Shown piece by piece: positions 29,843 through 39,608 of a DNA stretch of 64,000 bases. Source of the DNA: Olsenella uli (GTDB taxonomy: Bacteria; Actinomycetota; Coriobacteriia; Coriobacteriales; Atopobiaceae); NCBI RefSeq assembly GCF_016900775.1, contig NZ_JACJKN010000003.1, positions 1 to 64,000 on the forward strand. The letters are read 5' to 3'. The first letter of the stretch is position 1; each line of letters opens with the position of its first letter. The translations under genes and the position numbers were made by a program. The notes below the pieces were generated by a model. The model was not told where the DNA came from. It did not search any database and saw only the letters and a list, made by a program, of their open reading frames with translations.

Positions 29843-29985
29843 CGGCCGCAACTGGGCGGGCACTTTGATATAGCGAGAAGAACCTCCGCTCGCTGACCTG
29901 CCCTTTTGCTGAGGCGGCATCAAACATACCACCCACTGGCCCCCACTTCCTGGCGGGCGCATCAAACATGCCGCCCAATCGCCGG
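29843..29985. repeat. ATGCCACCCAATCG repeat cluster, second locus
   Basis: A reverse copy (AACTGGGCGGGCACTTTGAT) starts near 29850, and direct copies start at 29918 (CATCAAACATACCACCCACT) and 29960 (CATCAAACATGCCGCCCAAT). The motif matches that at 3866-4018. GCGAGAAGAACC lies inside at 29873-29884. Confidence 0.85.
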
Positions 29986-30043
29986 GGTTTTCGCGGGGAG
30001 CCACACGGAGGGGTCGGCCGCGGCGGGAACGACGCTGCAGAAA

Positions 30044-30082
30044 CGCCGCCCCGCGCGGCCACGGGGGCCGGGCGGGGCGGCG
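30044..30082. terminator. GC hairpin at the glnN 3' end
   Basis: A 17-base stem with one mismatch (30044-30060 with 30066-30082) and a 5-base loop lies 45 bases after the glnN stop, and is followed towards glnN by GGTTCTTCTCGCC at 30089-30101. No T-run is present. Confidence 0.55.
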
Positions 30083-30126
30083 ACGGGAGGTTCTTCTCGC
30101 CTGCGGGCCAGAAATGGGCCGAGGGG

Positions 30127-32217
30127 CTACACCCAGAAGAGCATCTGGTTGTAGGTGGGCACGGGCCAGTAGTCCTCGCCGCAGACCTTCTCCATGGCGT
30201 CCACGCACTCGCGCAGGTGCTCCATCGAGGGAAGGACGGTGTCGCGGTAGGCCTCGCACTGCCCCTGCGGGTCCTCGACGCCGCGGGCGGCGGCGTTGTT
30301 GGCCTCGAGGTCGGTCGCGGCCTCGTGGATGGCGGAAATGCCGTCCGTGAGCGTGCGCACGAGCTCCTTCTCGACCGGGCTCTCGATGCCGATCTCGGCC
30401 TTGGTGGCCACGGAGGTCGCGATGTCGCCGGAGTAGTCGAAGAGCGCGGGCAGGTAGAGGTGGCGCGCCATGTAGACCATCGTGTTGGCCTCGATGTTCA
30501 GCAGCTTGGCGTACTGCTCGGCCTTGGAGACGTAGCGGGCGTGGATCTCCGCCTCGTCGAGCACGTGGTACTTGGCGTAGAACGCCACGTTCTCGGGCTT
30601 GACCATGCAGGGCAGCGCGTCGGGCGTGGTCTTGAGGTTGGGAAGGCCGCGCCGCTCGGCCTCTGCCTCCCACTCCTCGGAGTAGCCGTTGCCCTCGAAG
30701 AGCACGCGCTGGTGGTCGCGCAGGGTGTGGCGCACCCAGCGCAGGGCGAGGTTGGTGAACTCGTCGCCCGTCTTGCCCTCGAGCTTGGTGGCAAAGCGGT
30801 CGCACTGCTCGGCCACGGCAGTGTTGAGGACCAAGTTGGGGTCGGCCAGATTCTGCTGGCTGCCGCACATGCGGAACTCGAACTTGTTGCCCGTGAAGGC
30901 GAAGGGCGAGGTGCGGTTTCTGTCCGTGGTGTCGCGCAGGAGGTCGGGCAGCGCCGGCACGCCCAGGTCCATGACCTCGGCCTCGTGGACCTCGGGCTCC
31001 TCCTTGTTGATCAGGGCCTCCACGATGGCGTGGAGCTGGTCGCCGAGGAAGATGGAGATGATGGCGGGCGGCGCCTCGTTGGCGCCGAGGCGGTGGTCGT
31101 TGCCCGCGGAGGCCACCGAGGCGCGCAGCAGGTCGGCGTGCTCGTCGACGGCGGCCACGAGCGCGGCCAGGAAGACGAGGAACTGCAGGTTCTCGGAGGG
31201 CACTGCACCCGGCTCGAGCAGGTTCCTGCCGTCGGCGCAGATGGACCAGTTGTTGTGCTTGCCCGAGCCGTTCACGTACTCGAAGGGCTTCTCGTGCTCG
31301 AGGCAGGCCAGGCCGTGGCGCGTGGCCATGAGCTTGAGCTTCTCCATGGTGAGGAGGTTGTCGTCGATGGCGAGCGACCCCTGCTCGAAGATCGGCGCAA
31401 GCTCGTGCTGGGCGGGCGCGACCTCGTTGTGCTTGGTCTTGACGGGGATGCCGAGCTTCCAGAGCTCGTCGTCGACCTCCTTCATGAAGTCGTTCACCGT
31501 CGGGCGGATGGCGCCGAAGTAGTGCTCCTCGAGCTCCTGGCCCTTGACCGGCTCGCAGCCAAAGAGCGTGCGGCCGCAGTAGATGAGGTCGGGGCGCTTC
31601 TCGTAGTCCTCCTCCTTGACGAGGAAGTACTCCTGCTCGGGGCCGATGGTGGTGAAGACGCGCTTGGGCTCGCGGCCAAAGAGCGCGAGCACGCGCTTGG
31701 CCTGCGTCTCGAGGGCGACCTGCGAGCGCAGAAGCGGCGTCTTCTTGTCGAGCGCCTCGCCGGTGTAGGAGACGAAGGCCGTGGGGATGCAGAGGACCTC
31801 GTCCTTGATGAAGGCCGGGCTCGTGGGGTCCCAGGCGGTGTAGCCGCGGGCCTCGAAGGTGGCGCGCAGGCCGCCGGAGGGGAAGGAGGAGGCGTCAGGC
31901 TCGCCCTGGACGAGCTCCTTGCCCGAGAAGGACATGAGCACCGTGCCGTCGCCCTTGGGCGTGAGGAAGCTGTCGTGCTTCTCGGAGGTGATGCCCGTGA
32001 GCGGCTGGAACCAGTGCGCGAAGTGCGTGGCGCCCTTCTCGAGCGCCCACTCCTTCATCGCGTGCGCGACCTCGTTGGCGATGTCCAGATCGAGCGGCTT
32101 GCCGTCGTCGATGACCTGGCGAAGCTCCTTGTACGTCGGCTTGGGGAGACGCTCCTGCATCACGGCGTCCGTGAAGAGCAGGCTCCCGTACTCCTCTGTG
32201 ACCTTGTCCTTGCCCAT
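30127..32217 (-). CDS. glnN: Type III glutamine synthetase
   Basis: This 696-residue enzyme matches the GSIII family in length and motifs: [48 protein letters not shown], and the C-terminal GSIII-specific extension. It condenses ammonia with glutamate using ATP; GSIII forms a double-ring dodecamer. With gltBD at 50 kb it completes a GS-GOGAT route. ATG 32217 is preceded by AAAAGGGGCGC. It is divergent from polA; the exact promoter is not clear. Confidence 0.95.
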   Translation of the reverse strand: MGKDKVTEEYGSLLFTDAVMQERLPKPTYKELRQVIDDGKPLDLDIANEVAHAMKEWALEKGATHFAHWFQPLTGITSEKHDSFLTPKGDGTVLMSFSGKELVQGEPDASSFPSGGLRATFEARGYTAWDPTSPAFIKDEVLCIPTAFVSYTGEALDKKTPLLRSQVALETQAKRVLALFGREPKRVFTTIGPEQEYFLVKEEDYEKRPDLIYCGRTLFGCEPVKGQELEEHYFGAIRPTVNDFMKEVDDELWKLGIPVKTKHNEVAPAQHELAPIFEQGSLAIDDNLLTMEKLKLMATRHGLACLEHEKPFEYVNGSGKHNNWSICADGRNLLEPGAVPSENLQFLVFLAALVAAVDEHADLLRASVASAGNDHRLGANEAPPAIISIFLGDQLHAIVEALINKEEPEVHEAEVMDLGVPALPDLLRDTTDRNRTSPFAFTGNKFEFRMCGSQQNLADPNLVLNTAVAEQCDRFATKLEGKTGDEFTNLALRWVRHTLRDHQRVLFEGNGYSEEWEAEAERRGLPNLKTTPDALPCMVKPENVAFYAKYHVLDEAEIHARYVSKAEQYAKLLNIEANTMVYMARHLYLPALFDYSGDIATSVATKAEIGIESPVEKELVRTLTDGISAIHEAATDLEANNAAARGVEDPQGQCEAYRDTVLPSMEHLRECVDAMEKVCGEDYWPVPTYNQMLFWV

Positions 32218-32401
32218 GTGCGCCCCTTTTCGTCGTCGGCGTTGTGGCTTACGGCGGAATACTCTAAGGGGTCATTATTTCACGACCGTTGCGCTCGCGT
32301 GAAGCTCGCGGTGACGTTTGGTTGCAGGCACGCTGCGACTTCGTGGCAAGAACGGCGCTCGCGCGTCCGCGACGGGACCCGCACGGCTTCGACCGTCACA
32401 G

Positions 32402-32488
32402 AAACCTCGCACCTGGTGAGTCTGACATAATATTGAGCTTTAATTACATAAAGAATAATCGAGAAAAGTGGGGTCAGGTGCGAGGTTT
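32402..32488. repeat. 14-bp inverted repeat with an AT-rich loop before polA
   Basis: AAACCTCGCACCTG (32402-32415) and CAGGTGCGAGGTTT (32475-32488) are exact complements around 59 bases of unusually AT-rich DNA. The right arm continues outside-in as GGGGTCAGGTGCGAGG, a pattern reminiscent of RAYT-associated repeats. It lies between the divergent glnN and polA genes (32218-32587), where no gene was seen. Confidence 0.85.
32433..32461 (+). promoter_or_regulatory. Candidate promoter of polA-rnhA inside the repeat loop
   Basis: TTGAGC (32433-32438) and TAATCG (32456-32461) are separated by 17 bases within the AT-rich loop. If real, the repeat element would carry the promoter of polA. Confidence 0.35.
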
Positions 32489-32587
32489 GCGGGGAGGGGC
32501 GGCGAGAAGAACCCGCGGGCGCGCGGCCCCGACCGTTCTTGTCGCCCTTCTCGCCTACAATCGGGAGGCAACCACAAGGAGGTACTC

Positions 32588-35272
32588 ATGCCAGACGCCG
32601 CCCGCACCATCGCCGTCATCGACGGCAACTCCCTCATGCACCGCGCGTTCCACGCGATCCGCCAGCCGATGAGCGCGCCGGACGGGCGCGCCACCAACGC
32701 GCTCTTCGGCTTCTTCAACATGTTCATCAAGCTCGTGGACACCTTCCATCCCGACGGCGTGATCTGCGCCTTCGACAAGGGCAAGCCGCGCGTGCGCATG
32801 GAGATGCTCCCGCAGTACAAGGCGCAGCGACCGCCGATGGACCCGGCGCTGCACGAGCAGTTCCCCATGGCGAAGGAGCTCCTCGGCGCGCTCGACGTGC
32901 CGGTGGCCGAGCTCGAGGGCTGGGAGGGCGACGACATCCTGGGCACGCTCGCCCGCCGCGGCGAGGCGGCCGGCTACGACATGTACCTCTTCACCGGCGA
33001 CCGCGACATGTACCAGCTCACCACCGACCACGTGAAGGTCGTCTCCACCAAGAAGGGCGTCACGGACGTGGCGATCATGGACCCCTCCACGGTGGAGGAC
33101 CTCTACCACGGCATCACCCCTGAGCTCGTGCCGGACTTCTACGGCCTCAAGGGCGACTCCTCCGACAACATCCCCGGCGTGCCGGGCATCGGCCCCAAGA
33201 AGGCCGCGGCCCTCATCGTGCAGTACGGCAGCCTCGACGAGGTCATCGCGCACGCCGACGAGGTCAAGGGCAAGATGGGCGAGAACCTGCGCGCCCACGT
33301 CGAGGACGCGCTGGTGTCGCGCAAGGTGGCCACGATCCGCACGGACGCCCCCATCGAGCTCGACCTCGCGGACGCGCGCTTCCCCACCTTCGACCCCGCC
33401 GAGGTCGCGCGCGCCTTCTCCGCGCTCGGCTTCACGGGCATGACCTCGCGCCTCGTCAGGCTTGCCGGCGAGGGCGCCGTGGCCGCCGCGCGCCAGGCGC
33501 TGGGCGAGAAGGACGAGGCCGCGCCCGCCGCGCGCACGGTCGAGCTGCCCGCGCCGCTCTCCGGCGACGACGCGCTCGCGACGCTCGACGAGGCCGTGCA
33601 GGCGGGCTGGGTCGGCGTGGCGCTCGACGACGACCGCGCCGACGGGGCGCTCTTCGGCCTCGCGCACGCCCTGTGGGCCTATGACGGCGAGCGGCTGCTG
33701 CGCCTCGAGGGCGACGCCGCCGACGCCGCGCTCGCCCGGCTCCTGCGCGAGGGGCGCGTGGCCGCGGGCGACGTCAAGGCGCTCGTCCACGCGCTCTCCC
33801 CCGCCGATTCCTCCAAGCCCGAGCTCCTCTCCCCCGGCGAGGTCGACCCCGCGCGCATCTTCGACGTGGCCGTGGCGGCCTACCTGCTCGACTCCGAGCG
33901 CGGCTCCTTCGGCCCCACCGAGCTCGCCGAGGCGTATCTCGCCGAGACCCTCCCCGCCGCGAGCGAGGAGCTCCCCGAGGCCGCGCTCGACGCGGTCCGC
34001 GCGCGCCTGCTCGTTCCGGCGCTCTCCGAGCGCATGGAGCGCGACGGCGCGACCGGCCTCTTCCAGGACATGGAGATGCCGCTTCTGCCCGTGCTCGCCG
34101 AGATGGAGCGCGTGGGCCTCGGCGTGGACGTGAGCGTGCTCGCCGCGCAATCCGCCGAGCTCGGCGCGGAGATCGAGGGCATGGTCGAGCGCATCCACGC
34201 CGAGGCCGGGGAGGACTTCAACATCGACTCCCCGCAGCAGCTCTCCCACGTCCTCTTCGACGTGCTCGGGCTTCCCACCTACGGGCTCAAGCGCACCAAG
34301 CGCGGCTTCTACTCCACCAACGCCAAGGTCCTCGGCGACCTCGCCGACCACGCCATCGTGGCCGAGGTCCTGGACTACCGCGAGCGCTCCAAGATCAAGA
34401 GCACCTACCTCGACGCCCTGCCCGCGCTCGTGGCGGGCGACGGCCGCATCCACACCACGCTCAACCAGACGGTCACGGCCACCGGGCGCCTCTCGAGCTC
34501 CGACCCCAACCTGCAGAACATCCCCACGCGCTCGGAGCTGGGGCACCGCGTGCGCCAGGCGTTCACGGTGCCGGAGGGCAGCGTGTTTCTCGCCTGCGAC
34601 TACTCGCAGATCGAGCTCAGGCTGCTCGCGCACCTCTCCGGGGACGAGCACCTCATCGCCGCCTTCTGCGAGGGGCGCGACTTCCACGCCGCCACGGCCG
34701 CGCGCGTCTTCGGCGTGCCGGTGGAGGAGGTCACGCCGCAGCTGCGCAGCCGCGCCAAGGCCGTGAACTTTGGCATCGTCTACGGGCAGCAGGCCTTTGG
34801 CCTCGCGAGCTCGCTCAAGATACCGCGCGCCGAGGCGCAGGAGATGATCGACCGCTACTTCGAGGCCTACCCCGGCGTGCGGGCGTTTCTGGACGAGGCG
34901 GTGCGGCGCGCCCACGAGCTCGGCTACGCCGAGACCCTCTTCGGCCGGCGCCGCCACATCAAGGAGTTCCGCCAGCGCAACCGCCAGCTCGTGGCCTTTG
35001 GCGAACGCACGGCCATGAACCACCCGATGCAGGGCACCGCGGCCGACATCATCAAGATCGCGATGGTGCGCGTGGAGCGGCGCCTCCACGAGGAGGGCCT
35101 CGCGTCCAAGCTCGTGCTGCAGATCCACGACGAGCTGGACCTCGAGGTCCCCGAGAGGGAGATCGAGGCCGCGAGCGCCCTCGTGCGCGAGACGATGGAG
35201 GGCGTGATCGAGCTCAAGGTGCCGCTCATCGCGGAGGTCTCCTATGGCGCCAACTGGGCGGAGGCCAAGTGA
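32588..35272 (+). CDS. polA: DNA polymerase I
   Basis: This 894-residue protein has an N-terminal 5'-3' exonuclease ([41 protein letters not shown]), a middle domain that has lost the DxE proofreading residues, and a C-terminal polymerase domain. Motif A is DYSQIELR with Asp671, motif B contains [14 protein letters not shown], and motif C is HDELDLE with Asp848. It fills gaps and removes RNA primers. Start ATG 32588 follows ACAAGGAGGTACTC. Its stop TGA overlaps the ATG of rnhA by one base, so the two primer-removal enzymes are co-expressed. Confidence 0.97.
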   Translation: MPDAARTIAVIDGNSLMHRAFHAIRQPMSAPDGRATNALFGFFNMFIKLVDTFHPDGVICAFDKGKPRVRMEMLPQYKAQRPPMDPALHEQFPMAKELLGALDVPVAELEGWEGDDILGTLARRGEAAGYDMYLFTGDRDMYQLTTDHVKVVSTKKGVTDVAIMDPSTVEDLYHGITPELVPDFYGLKGDSSDNIPGVPGIGPKKAAALIVQYGSLDEVIAHADEVKGKMGENLRAHVEDALVSRKVATIRTDAPIELDLADARFPTFDPAEVARAFSALGFTGMTSRLVRLAGEGAVAAARQALGEKDEAAPAARTVELPAPLSGDDALATLDEAVQAGWVGVALDDDRADGALFGLAHALWAYDGERLLRLEGDAADAALARLLREGRVAAGDVKALVHALSPADSSKPELLSPGEVDPARIFDVAVAAYLLDSERGSFGPTELAEAYLAETLPAASEELPEAALDAVRARLLVPALSERMERDGATGLFQDMEMPLLPVLAEMERVGLGVDVSVLAAQSAELGAEIEGMVERIHAEAGEDFNIDSPQQLSHVLFDVLGLPTYGLKRTKRGFYSTNAKVLGDLADHAIVAEVLDYRERSKIKSTYLDALPALVAGDGRIHTTLNQTVTATGRLSSSDPNLQNIPTRSELGHRVRQAFTVPEGSVFLACDYSQIELRLLAHLSGDEHLIAAFCEGRDFHAATAARVFGVPVEEVTPQLRSRAKAVNFGIVYGQQAFGLASSLKIPRAEAQEMIDRYFEAYPGVRAFLDEAVRRAHELGYAETLFGRRRHIKEFRQRNRQLVAFGERTAMNHPMQGTAADIIKIAMVRVERRLHEEGLASKLVLQIHDELDLEVPEREIEAASALVRETMEGVIELKVPLIAEVSYGANWAEAK

Positions 35273-35808
35273 TGGCGAGCTGGGCGGAGTTCTCGGGGAG
35301 CCTGGCGGATTCCCCCGCCTCCCCGGCCAGGATGCGCGTCGAGGCCTGGTCGGACGGCTCGTCGCGCGGCAACCCGGGGCCGGGCGGCTACGGGACGGTC
35401 CTGCGCTACACGGGCCCGGACGGGCGCACGCACGAGCGCGAGTTCTCCGCGGGCTACCGGCGCACGACCAACAACCGCATGGAGCTCATGGGGGCCATCG
35501 TCGCCCTCGAGGCGCTGCGCCGCCCGTGCGCCGTCACCATGACCACCGACTCGCAGTACGTGGTCAACGCCTTCAACAAGAACTGGATCGGCGGCTGGCT
35601 CCGGCGCGGCTGGAAGACCGCGAGCAAGCAGCCGGTGAAAAACGTCGACCTCTGGAAGCGGCTGCTCACGGCCTGCGATGCGCACGAGGTCACCTGGGTC
35701 TGGGTCAAGGGCCACGCCGGGCACCCCGAGAACGAGCGCTGCGACGAGCTGGCCACGGCCGCGGCCGACGGCGCGCAGCTCGCGGAGGACGCAGGCTTCA
35801 CGGAGTAG
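35272..35808 (+). CDS. rnhA: Ribonuclease HI
   Basis: This 178-residue enzyme cleaves RNA in RNA-DNA hybrids. The acidic catalytic residues are visible: Asp28 in [11 protein letters not shown], Glu71 in NNRMELMG, Asp93 in TTDSQYV and Asp158 in NERCDELA, and the histidine loop in [10 protein letters not shown]. It has a short extra N-terminal segment of about 20 residues. Translation is coupled to polA through a TGATG overlap, which is functionally sensible since both act on Okazaki primers. Confidence 0.96.
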   Translation: MASWAEFSGSLADSPASPARMRVEAWSDGSSRGNPGPGGYGTVLRYTGPDGRTHEREFSAGYRRTTNNRMELMGAIVALEALRRPCAVTMTTDSQYVVNAFNKNWIGGWLRRGWKTASKQPVKNVDLWKRLLTACDAHEVTWVWVKGHAGHPENERCDELATAAADGAQLAEDAGFTE

Positions 35809-35830
35809 CCGGGGCCGCGGGGAAGGCGAA

Positions 35831-36024
35831 CGCGCTCGCGAATCGGGGCGCGTCCCGGTTCCCAGCGGCGGCGCGCTCCGGAATCGGGGTATGTCCCAGT
35901 TTCTGGGCCGGTTTTTTCTGGGGCATGAGGCGATTTGCGAGCAAATCCGCCCGCCGGGCTGGGACATGCCCCGATTCGCGAGCAGACCGTCCTTCTCGAC
36001 TGGGACGTGGCCCGATTCTGGAGC
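35831..36024. repeat. Inverted AATCGGGG...GTCCCAG repeats after rnhA
   Basis: Direct copies start near 35833 and 35873 (GGAATCGGGGTATGTCCCAG) and inverted copies at 35958-35984 (CTGGGACATGCCCCGATTCG) and 35998-36024. Between them is a second small palindrome, GATTTGCGAGCAAATC. A GTCCTTCTCGCC motif closes the cluster at 36036-36047. No gene was found in 35809-36338. Confidence 0.88.
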
Positions 36025-36070
36025 GCCAGGCCGACGTCCTTCTCGCCGGGCCGTCGCGCGCCCTCCAAGT

Positions 36071-36208
36071 CGCGGTTGTGAGCAACACGTTTGATGCGAC
36101 AGATAAAAGGTGTTGCACACAACCGCGCCGCCCCGTGCCCAAACGTGCAAAACCGCGCGGAGGTGGCGCGCCGGGGGCCGCTGCATAAAAGATGTTGCTC
36201 ACAACCGC
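36071..36208. repeat. GGTTGTGAGCAACA inverted repeats
   Basis: One direct copy (CGCGGTTGTGAGCAACACGT, 36071-36092) faces two inverted copies (GTGTTGCACACAACCGCG, 36110-36127; ATGTTGCTCACAACCGC, 36192-36208). Each lies next to an AT-rich run ATAAAAG. This is a separate family from the cluster just upstream. Confidence 0.85.
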
Positions 36209-36338
36209 CCGGCGGAGGGCGGAAACGTCGCCCGGCGGAGCGCGCGAGACGCCCCGGTGCAAAACCGCGGCCCCACGCGCCAGAGAAAAAGTCGCCCGGA
36301 CGGAAGGAGGTCCGTCCGGGCGACGCAGACGCTCGCGG

Positions 36339-36734
36339 CTAATACCGGCCAGATCCGCGAGTGCGCCTCGTGATGATGTCCGTAAGCGGCCGACGGGCGG
36401 GCACGAGCTTGGCGCGGCCAAGATGCTCGTTCATTGCCCGCACGACCCGGGCGCCCTCGGACAGGACAAACGGGAGCGATCTTCCTTCGGAGACGCAAAG
36501 CTCCACGCTGCGCACGAACTTTCCGTACGCGTCCACGCGCACGAGACCGATCTCCTCCCAAGGAACCTGAACGAACCCTCGCCCGTCCCGCGCGCGAAAC
36601 TCAACTCCGCGCTCGCCAAGCATGAGCAGCCCCTGCTTGGGAAAGAGCGGCGAGAAGGACGAAGTGGCCCGCACGCACAGCTCTACCGACTCGTTGAGGG
36701 CTCCTGGATCTCCCTGGTCATGTCGCTCCGCCAT
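36339..36734 (-). CDS. DUF956 protein of the mannose-type PTS operon
   Basis: This 131-residue protein resembles DUF956 (ManO-like) by its conserved place after a mannose-family IID gene and the pattern GERGVEFRARDGRGFVQVPW and FVRSVELCVSEG. It is predicted to be a small cytosolic regulator of the mannose PTS; mechanism unknown. ATG 36734 follows AGGAGGGACC, 8 bases after the IID stop. Codons near residue 25 (SFSP) are written by a CCTTCTCGCCG copy of the common motif at 36649-36659. The tail is basic, ending TRRTRGSGRY. Confidence 0.8.
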   Translation of the reverse strand: MAERHDQGDPGALNESVELCVRATSSFSPLFPKQGLLMLGERGVEFRARDGRGFVQVPWEEIGLVRVDAYGKFVRSVELCVSEGRSLPFVLSEGARVVRAMNEHLGRAKLVPARRPLTDIITRRTRGSGRY

Positions 36735-36742
36735 GGTCCCTC

Positions 36743-37759
36743 CTAGAAGATGCCGAAGAACGCGCCGACAACGCCCACGGCAAACAGGCCGCAGATGATG
36801 ACGATCGGGTTCACCTTCTTGCGGAGCAGGAAGATGCACAGGAAGGTGAGCACAAGCGGCATGAGACCCGGAAGCAGGGAGTCGCACACGCTCTGGAGCG
36901 TGGTCGTCTGCATCAGGCGCACCGGGGCATCGGGGTAGGCGGCCGCGTTGGTGATGGCAGTGTAGCCGCTCGAGAGCATGCTCTGCAGGCCGGAGAAGCC
37001 GTTCGTGAGCGCCTCGGCCGTCATCTCCGTGCCGCCGTTGATGAGGTCGAGCAGGGTGGTGATGCCGGGGAACTTCTCCGCGACGGCGCCCATGTCAGAG
37101 GTCGAGAAGACCACGTTGGCCAAGTTGATGCTCGTCCAGCGCGGGATGAGCACGCCCATGACGAACATGCCAAGGATCGAGGAGCCCGTCGTGATCTTCT
37201 GCATGATGCCGCCGGAGAGGTCGGAGACGATGTTGCGGCCCTGCTTGTAGCCAAGCTCCTGCGTGTACCAGGTGAAGGCCATGCGCACGGCGTTCCACAC
37301 CACGAAGAAGGCGACGGCGCCCATGACGTTGCCCGTGAGCGCAAGGGACGCGGCAAAGGCGCCCAGAATCGGGCGCAGCGTGCCCCAGAAGACCGGATCG
37401 CCCACGCCGGCGAGCGGGCCCATCATGCCAATCTTGACGCCCTGGATCGCAGCGTCGTCAATGTCGGCACCGGCAGCGCGCTCCTCCTCCAGCGCCATGG
37501 TCACGCCGAGAATCGGTGAGGCAAGGTAGGGGTGCGTGTTGAAGAATTCGAGGTGACGCTTGAGGAAGGCCGAGCGGTCATCCTTGTTGGGATAGAGGCG
37601 GTTCACAACCGGCACCATGGCAAAGGTGAAGCCCATGGTGATGAGGCGCTCGTAGTTGTTGGATGCCTGCATGAAGGTGCTGCGAAGCCACACGGCAATG
37701 CGGTCACACTTGGTGAGGCGCAGGGCCTCGCCGCCTTTGGCGGTCTCGTTGGTAGCCAT
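36743..37759 (-). CDS. PTS mannose-family IID component
   Basis: This 338-residue protein matches ManZ-type IID: MQASNNYERLITMGFTFAMVP, the conserved LAGVGDPVFWGTLRPIL near residue 115, and a hydrophobic C-terminal tail. It forms the membrane translocator with IIC. It is slightly longer than the usual 270-310 residues owing to an insertion in the second half. It lies between IIC and DUF956 with short gaps. Linkage to the GH4 enzyme suggests a beta-glucoside or cellobiose-like substrate. Confidence 0.95.
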   Translation of the reverse strand: MATNETAKGGEALRLTKCDRIAVWLRSTFMQASNNYERLITMGFTFAMVPVVNRLYPNKDDRSAFLKRHLEFFNTHPYLASPILGVTMALEEERAAGADIDDAAIQGVKIGMMGPLAGVGDPVFWGTLRPILGAFAASLALTGNVMGAVAFFVVWNAVRMAFTWYTQELGYKQGRNIVSDLSGGIMQKITTGSSILGMFVMGVLIPRWTSINLANVVFSTSDMGAVAEKFPGITTLLDLINGGTEMTAEALTNGFSGLQSMLSSGYTAITNAAAYPDAPVRLMQTTTLQSVCDSLLPGLMPLVLTFLCIFLLRKKVNPIVIICGLFAVGVVGAFFGIF

Positions 37760-37769
37760 GGGTCCTCCC

Positions 37770-38564
37770 TTACTCGTAGTCGTTGATGATCGCGTCGAGC
37801 TCGTCGCCCGCCACGCCGGCGCTCGCCGTCTGCGCGCCCGACGAGTTGAACTCGGGCGCCAGCTGCAGATACACGAAGGCGATGCAGAGGCCGATGATGC
37901 CCATGGAGATGAGGTTCAGGGCAGAGAGCGCCGAGAGCGCAAAGCCGAGGAAGAAGAAAGGCCAGAGCTTGGGCGTGGCCATCATGTTGATGACCATCGC
38001 GTAGCCAACCGCCACGATGAAGCCGCCGGCAGTGGAGAGGCCCGTGGTCACCCATGTGGGAATCGCATCGAGTGCAGCCTGGACCATCTCGACGGGCACG
38101 GCGATGATGAACGCCGCGGGAATGACGACGCGCAGGCCCTGGAGCAGAAGCGCAGTGAGGTGAGCGACCTCCACGCCGCGGACGCTGCCCTTCTCGGCAG
38201 AGGCATCGGCAAAGTGGATGAGGCCAACGGTGATCGTGCGGACGATGATCGTGAGGCCGAGGCCCGCAACGGCGAGCGCCATGGCGGCGGAGATGCCAAC
38301 GCCCATGTCGACGCCCTTCATGCAGACGAGGATGGCCGAGGCCACCGAGCAGAGCGCGGCGTCGGGCGCGACGGCAGGGCCGATGTTCATCCAGCCGAGC
38401 GCCACGAGCTGGAGCGACCCGCCGAGCATGATGCCCTCCGCCGGGTGCCCGGTGACAAGTCCGATGAGCGTGCAGGCCACGATGGGCTGGTGGAACTGGA
38501 ACGAGTCGAGAATGCCCTCGAACCCGGCGAGCAGCGCCACGATAAGGACGAGGATAACTTCCAT
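37770..38564 (-). CDS. PTS mannose-family IIC component
   Basis: This 264-residue membrane protein has the ManY-type start IVALLAGFEGILDSFQFHQP and GHPAEGIMLGGSLQLVALGW, and about eight hydrophobic segments. It contributes the sugar channel with IID. The gap to IIAB upstream is 36 bases and to IID downstream 10 bases. Confidence 0.95.
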   Translation of the reverse strand: MEVILVLIVALLAGFEGILDSFQFHQPIVACTLIGLVTGHPAEGIMLGGSLQLVALGWMNIGPAVAPDAALCSVASAILVCMKGVDMGVGISAAMALAVAGLGLTIIVRTITVGLIHFADASAEKGSVRGVEVAHLTALLLQGLRVVIPAAFIIAVPVEMVQAALDAIPTWVTTGLSTAGGFIVAVGYAMVINMMATPKLWPFFFLGFALSALSALNLISMGIIGLCIAFVYLQLAPEFNSSGAQTASAGVAGDELDAIINDYE

Positions 38565-38600
38565 GAGACAAACCTCCCTTGGTAGGTGAAGTCGAAGGGG

Positions 38601-39563
38601 CTAGTCGAGAAGGCCACTCTGCTCGACAAGGGGCCAGACGGGCTCCTCGTGGTCGGCGGGCACCTTCTGCCAGCCGAGCTCGCAGCCATGGTCGTGAAGG
38701 GCCTTGAGGGCGCGGGCGTCGTCGGCGTCAATCGAGACGGTCCCATTGATGGCGACCTTCCCGGCGGAGTGCGCCATCGAGCCCACGTTGACGTGGGCTA
38801 TCTTCACGCCCGCCTCAACGACGCGGAGCAGGTCCTGCGGCGTCTCGAAGAGCAAAAGGGCGCTCGTGTGCGAGAAGCGCGGGTCGCGCGTGATCTGGAC
38901 GAGCTTGTCGATGGGGCAGACGTTGGCCTTGATGCCGGGAGGCGCCGCCTGGGTGATGAGGTCCTTGCGAAGCTGGTCGTGGGCAACGGCGTCGGAGACC
39001 ACGATGATGCGGTCGGGGCGGATCTCCTTGGACCACGCCATGGCGACCTGGCCATGCAGCAGGCGCGAGTCGATGCGCACCCAGCTGATGTTGAGGCCGC
39101 CCTCCCCCGCCGGCGCCGGGCCGGGGGCAACGACTGGCGCCGAGGAGGTGCGGCGTGCCTTGGGCATGAGCTCCTCCGGCAGCGCGCGGACGCCGCGGCG
39201 CCCCTCGACCACGAGCTGGGCCGCGAGACCGCGGGCGCTCGAGCCCGGCTCGCGCGACGAGCATGCCTCGATGGCCATGGGCAGGTTGAGGCCCGTCACC
39301 ACCGCCCAGCCCTCGTGGTCGGCGAGCAGCGCCGAGGACTGGTTGAAGGGGGTGCCGCCCCAGAGATCGACCAAGACGAGCACGTCCGCCGGATCCGAGA
39401 GACCCTGAGCCGCGGACGTAATCATCGCGCGCAGCTCATCCGGTGACATGCTTGGCTCCAGAGAGGCGCACGCGAGGTCCGCCTGGTCTCCGAGCAGCAT
39501 CCTGAGGGAGTCCCTCACCCCCTCGGCGAGCCCTCCGTGGCTGGCAAGTACGATGCCTGTCAT
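38601..39563 (-). CDS. PTS mannose-family IIAB fused component
   Basis: This 320-residue protein has an N-terminal IIA domain with phospho-histidine His9 in LASHGG, a linker rich in Ala, Pro and Gly (about 140-156), and a C-terminal IIB domain with the phospho-acceptor His170 in IDSRLLHGQVAM. It relays phosphate from HPr to the sugar during import through IIC/IID. Start ATG 39563 follows GAAGGAGAG. Confidence 0.95.
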   Translation of the reverse strand: MTGIVLASHGGLAEGVRDSLRMLLGDQADLACASLEPSMSPDELRAMITSAAQGLSDPADVLVLVDLWGGTPFNQSSALLADHEGWAVVTGLNLPMAIEACSSREPGSSARGLAAQLVVEGRRGVRALPEELMPKARRTSSAPVVAPGPAPAGEGGLNISWVRIDSRLLHGQVAMAWSKEIRPDRIIVVSDAVAHDQLRKDLITQAAPPGIKANVCPIDKLVQITRDPRFSHTSALLLFETPQDLLRVVEAGVKIAHVNVGSMAHSAGKVAINGTVSIDADDARALKALHDHGCELGWQKVPADHEEPVWPLVEQSGLLD

Positions 39564-39608
39564 GCTCTCTCCTTCCTGTGAGCGCGAATTCCTTGCACCA
39601 GCAGCCGC

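Noticed and set aside
33503-33512. GGCGAGAAGG inside polA as a member of the common motif
   Set aside because: It lies mid-gene in ordinary codons for Gly-Glu-Lys with no palindrome or composition change, so chance is likely.
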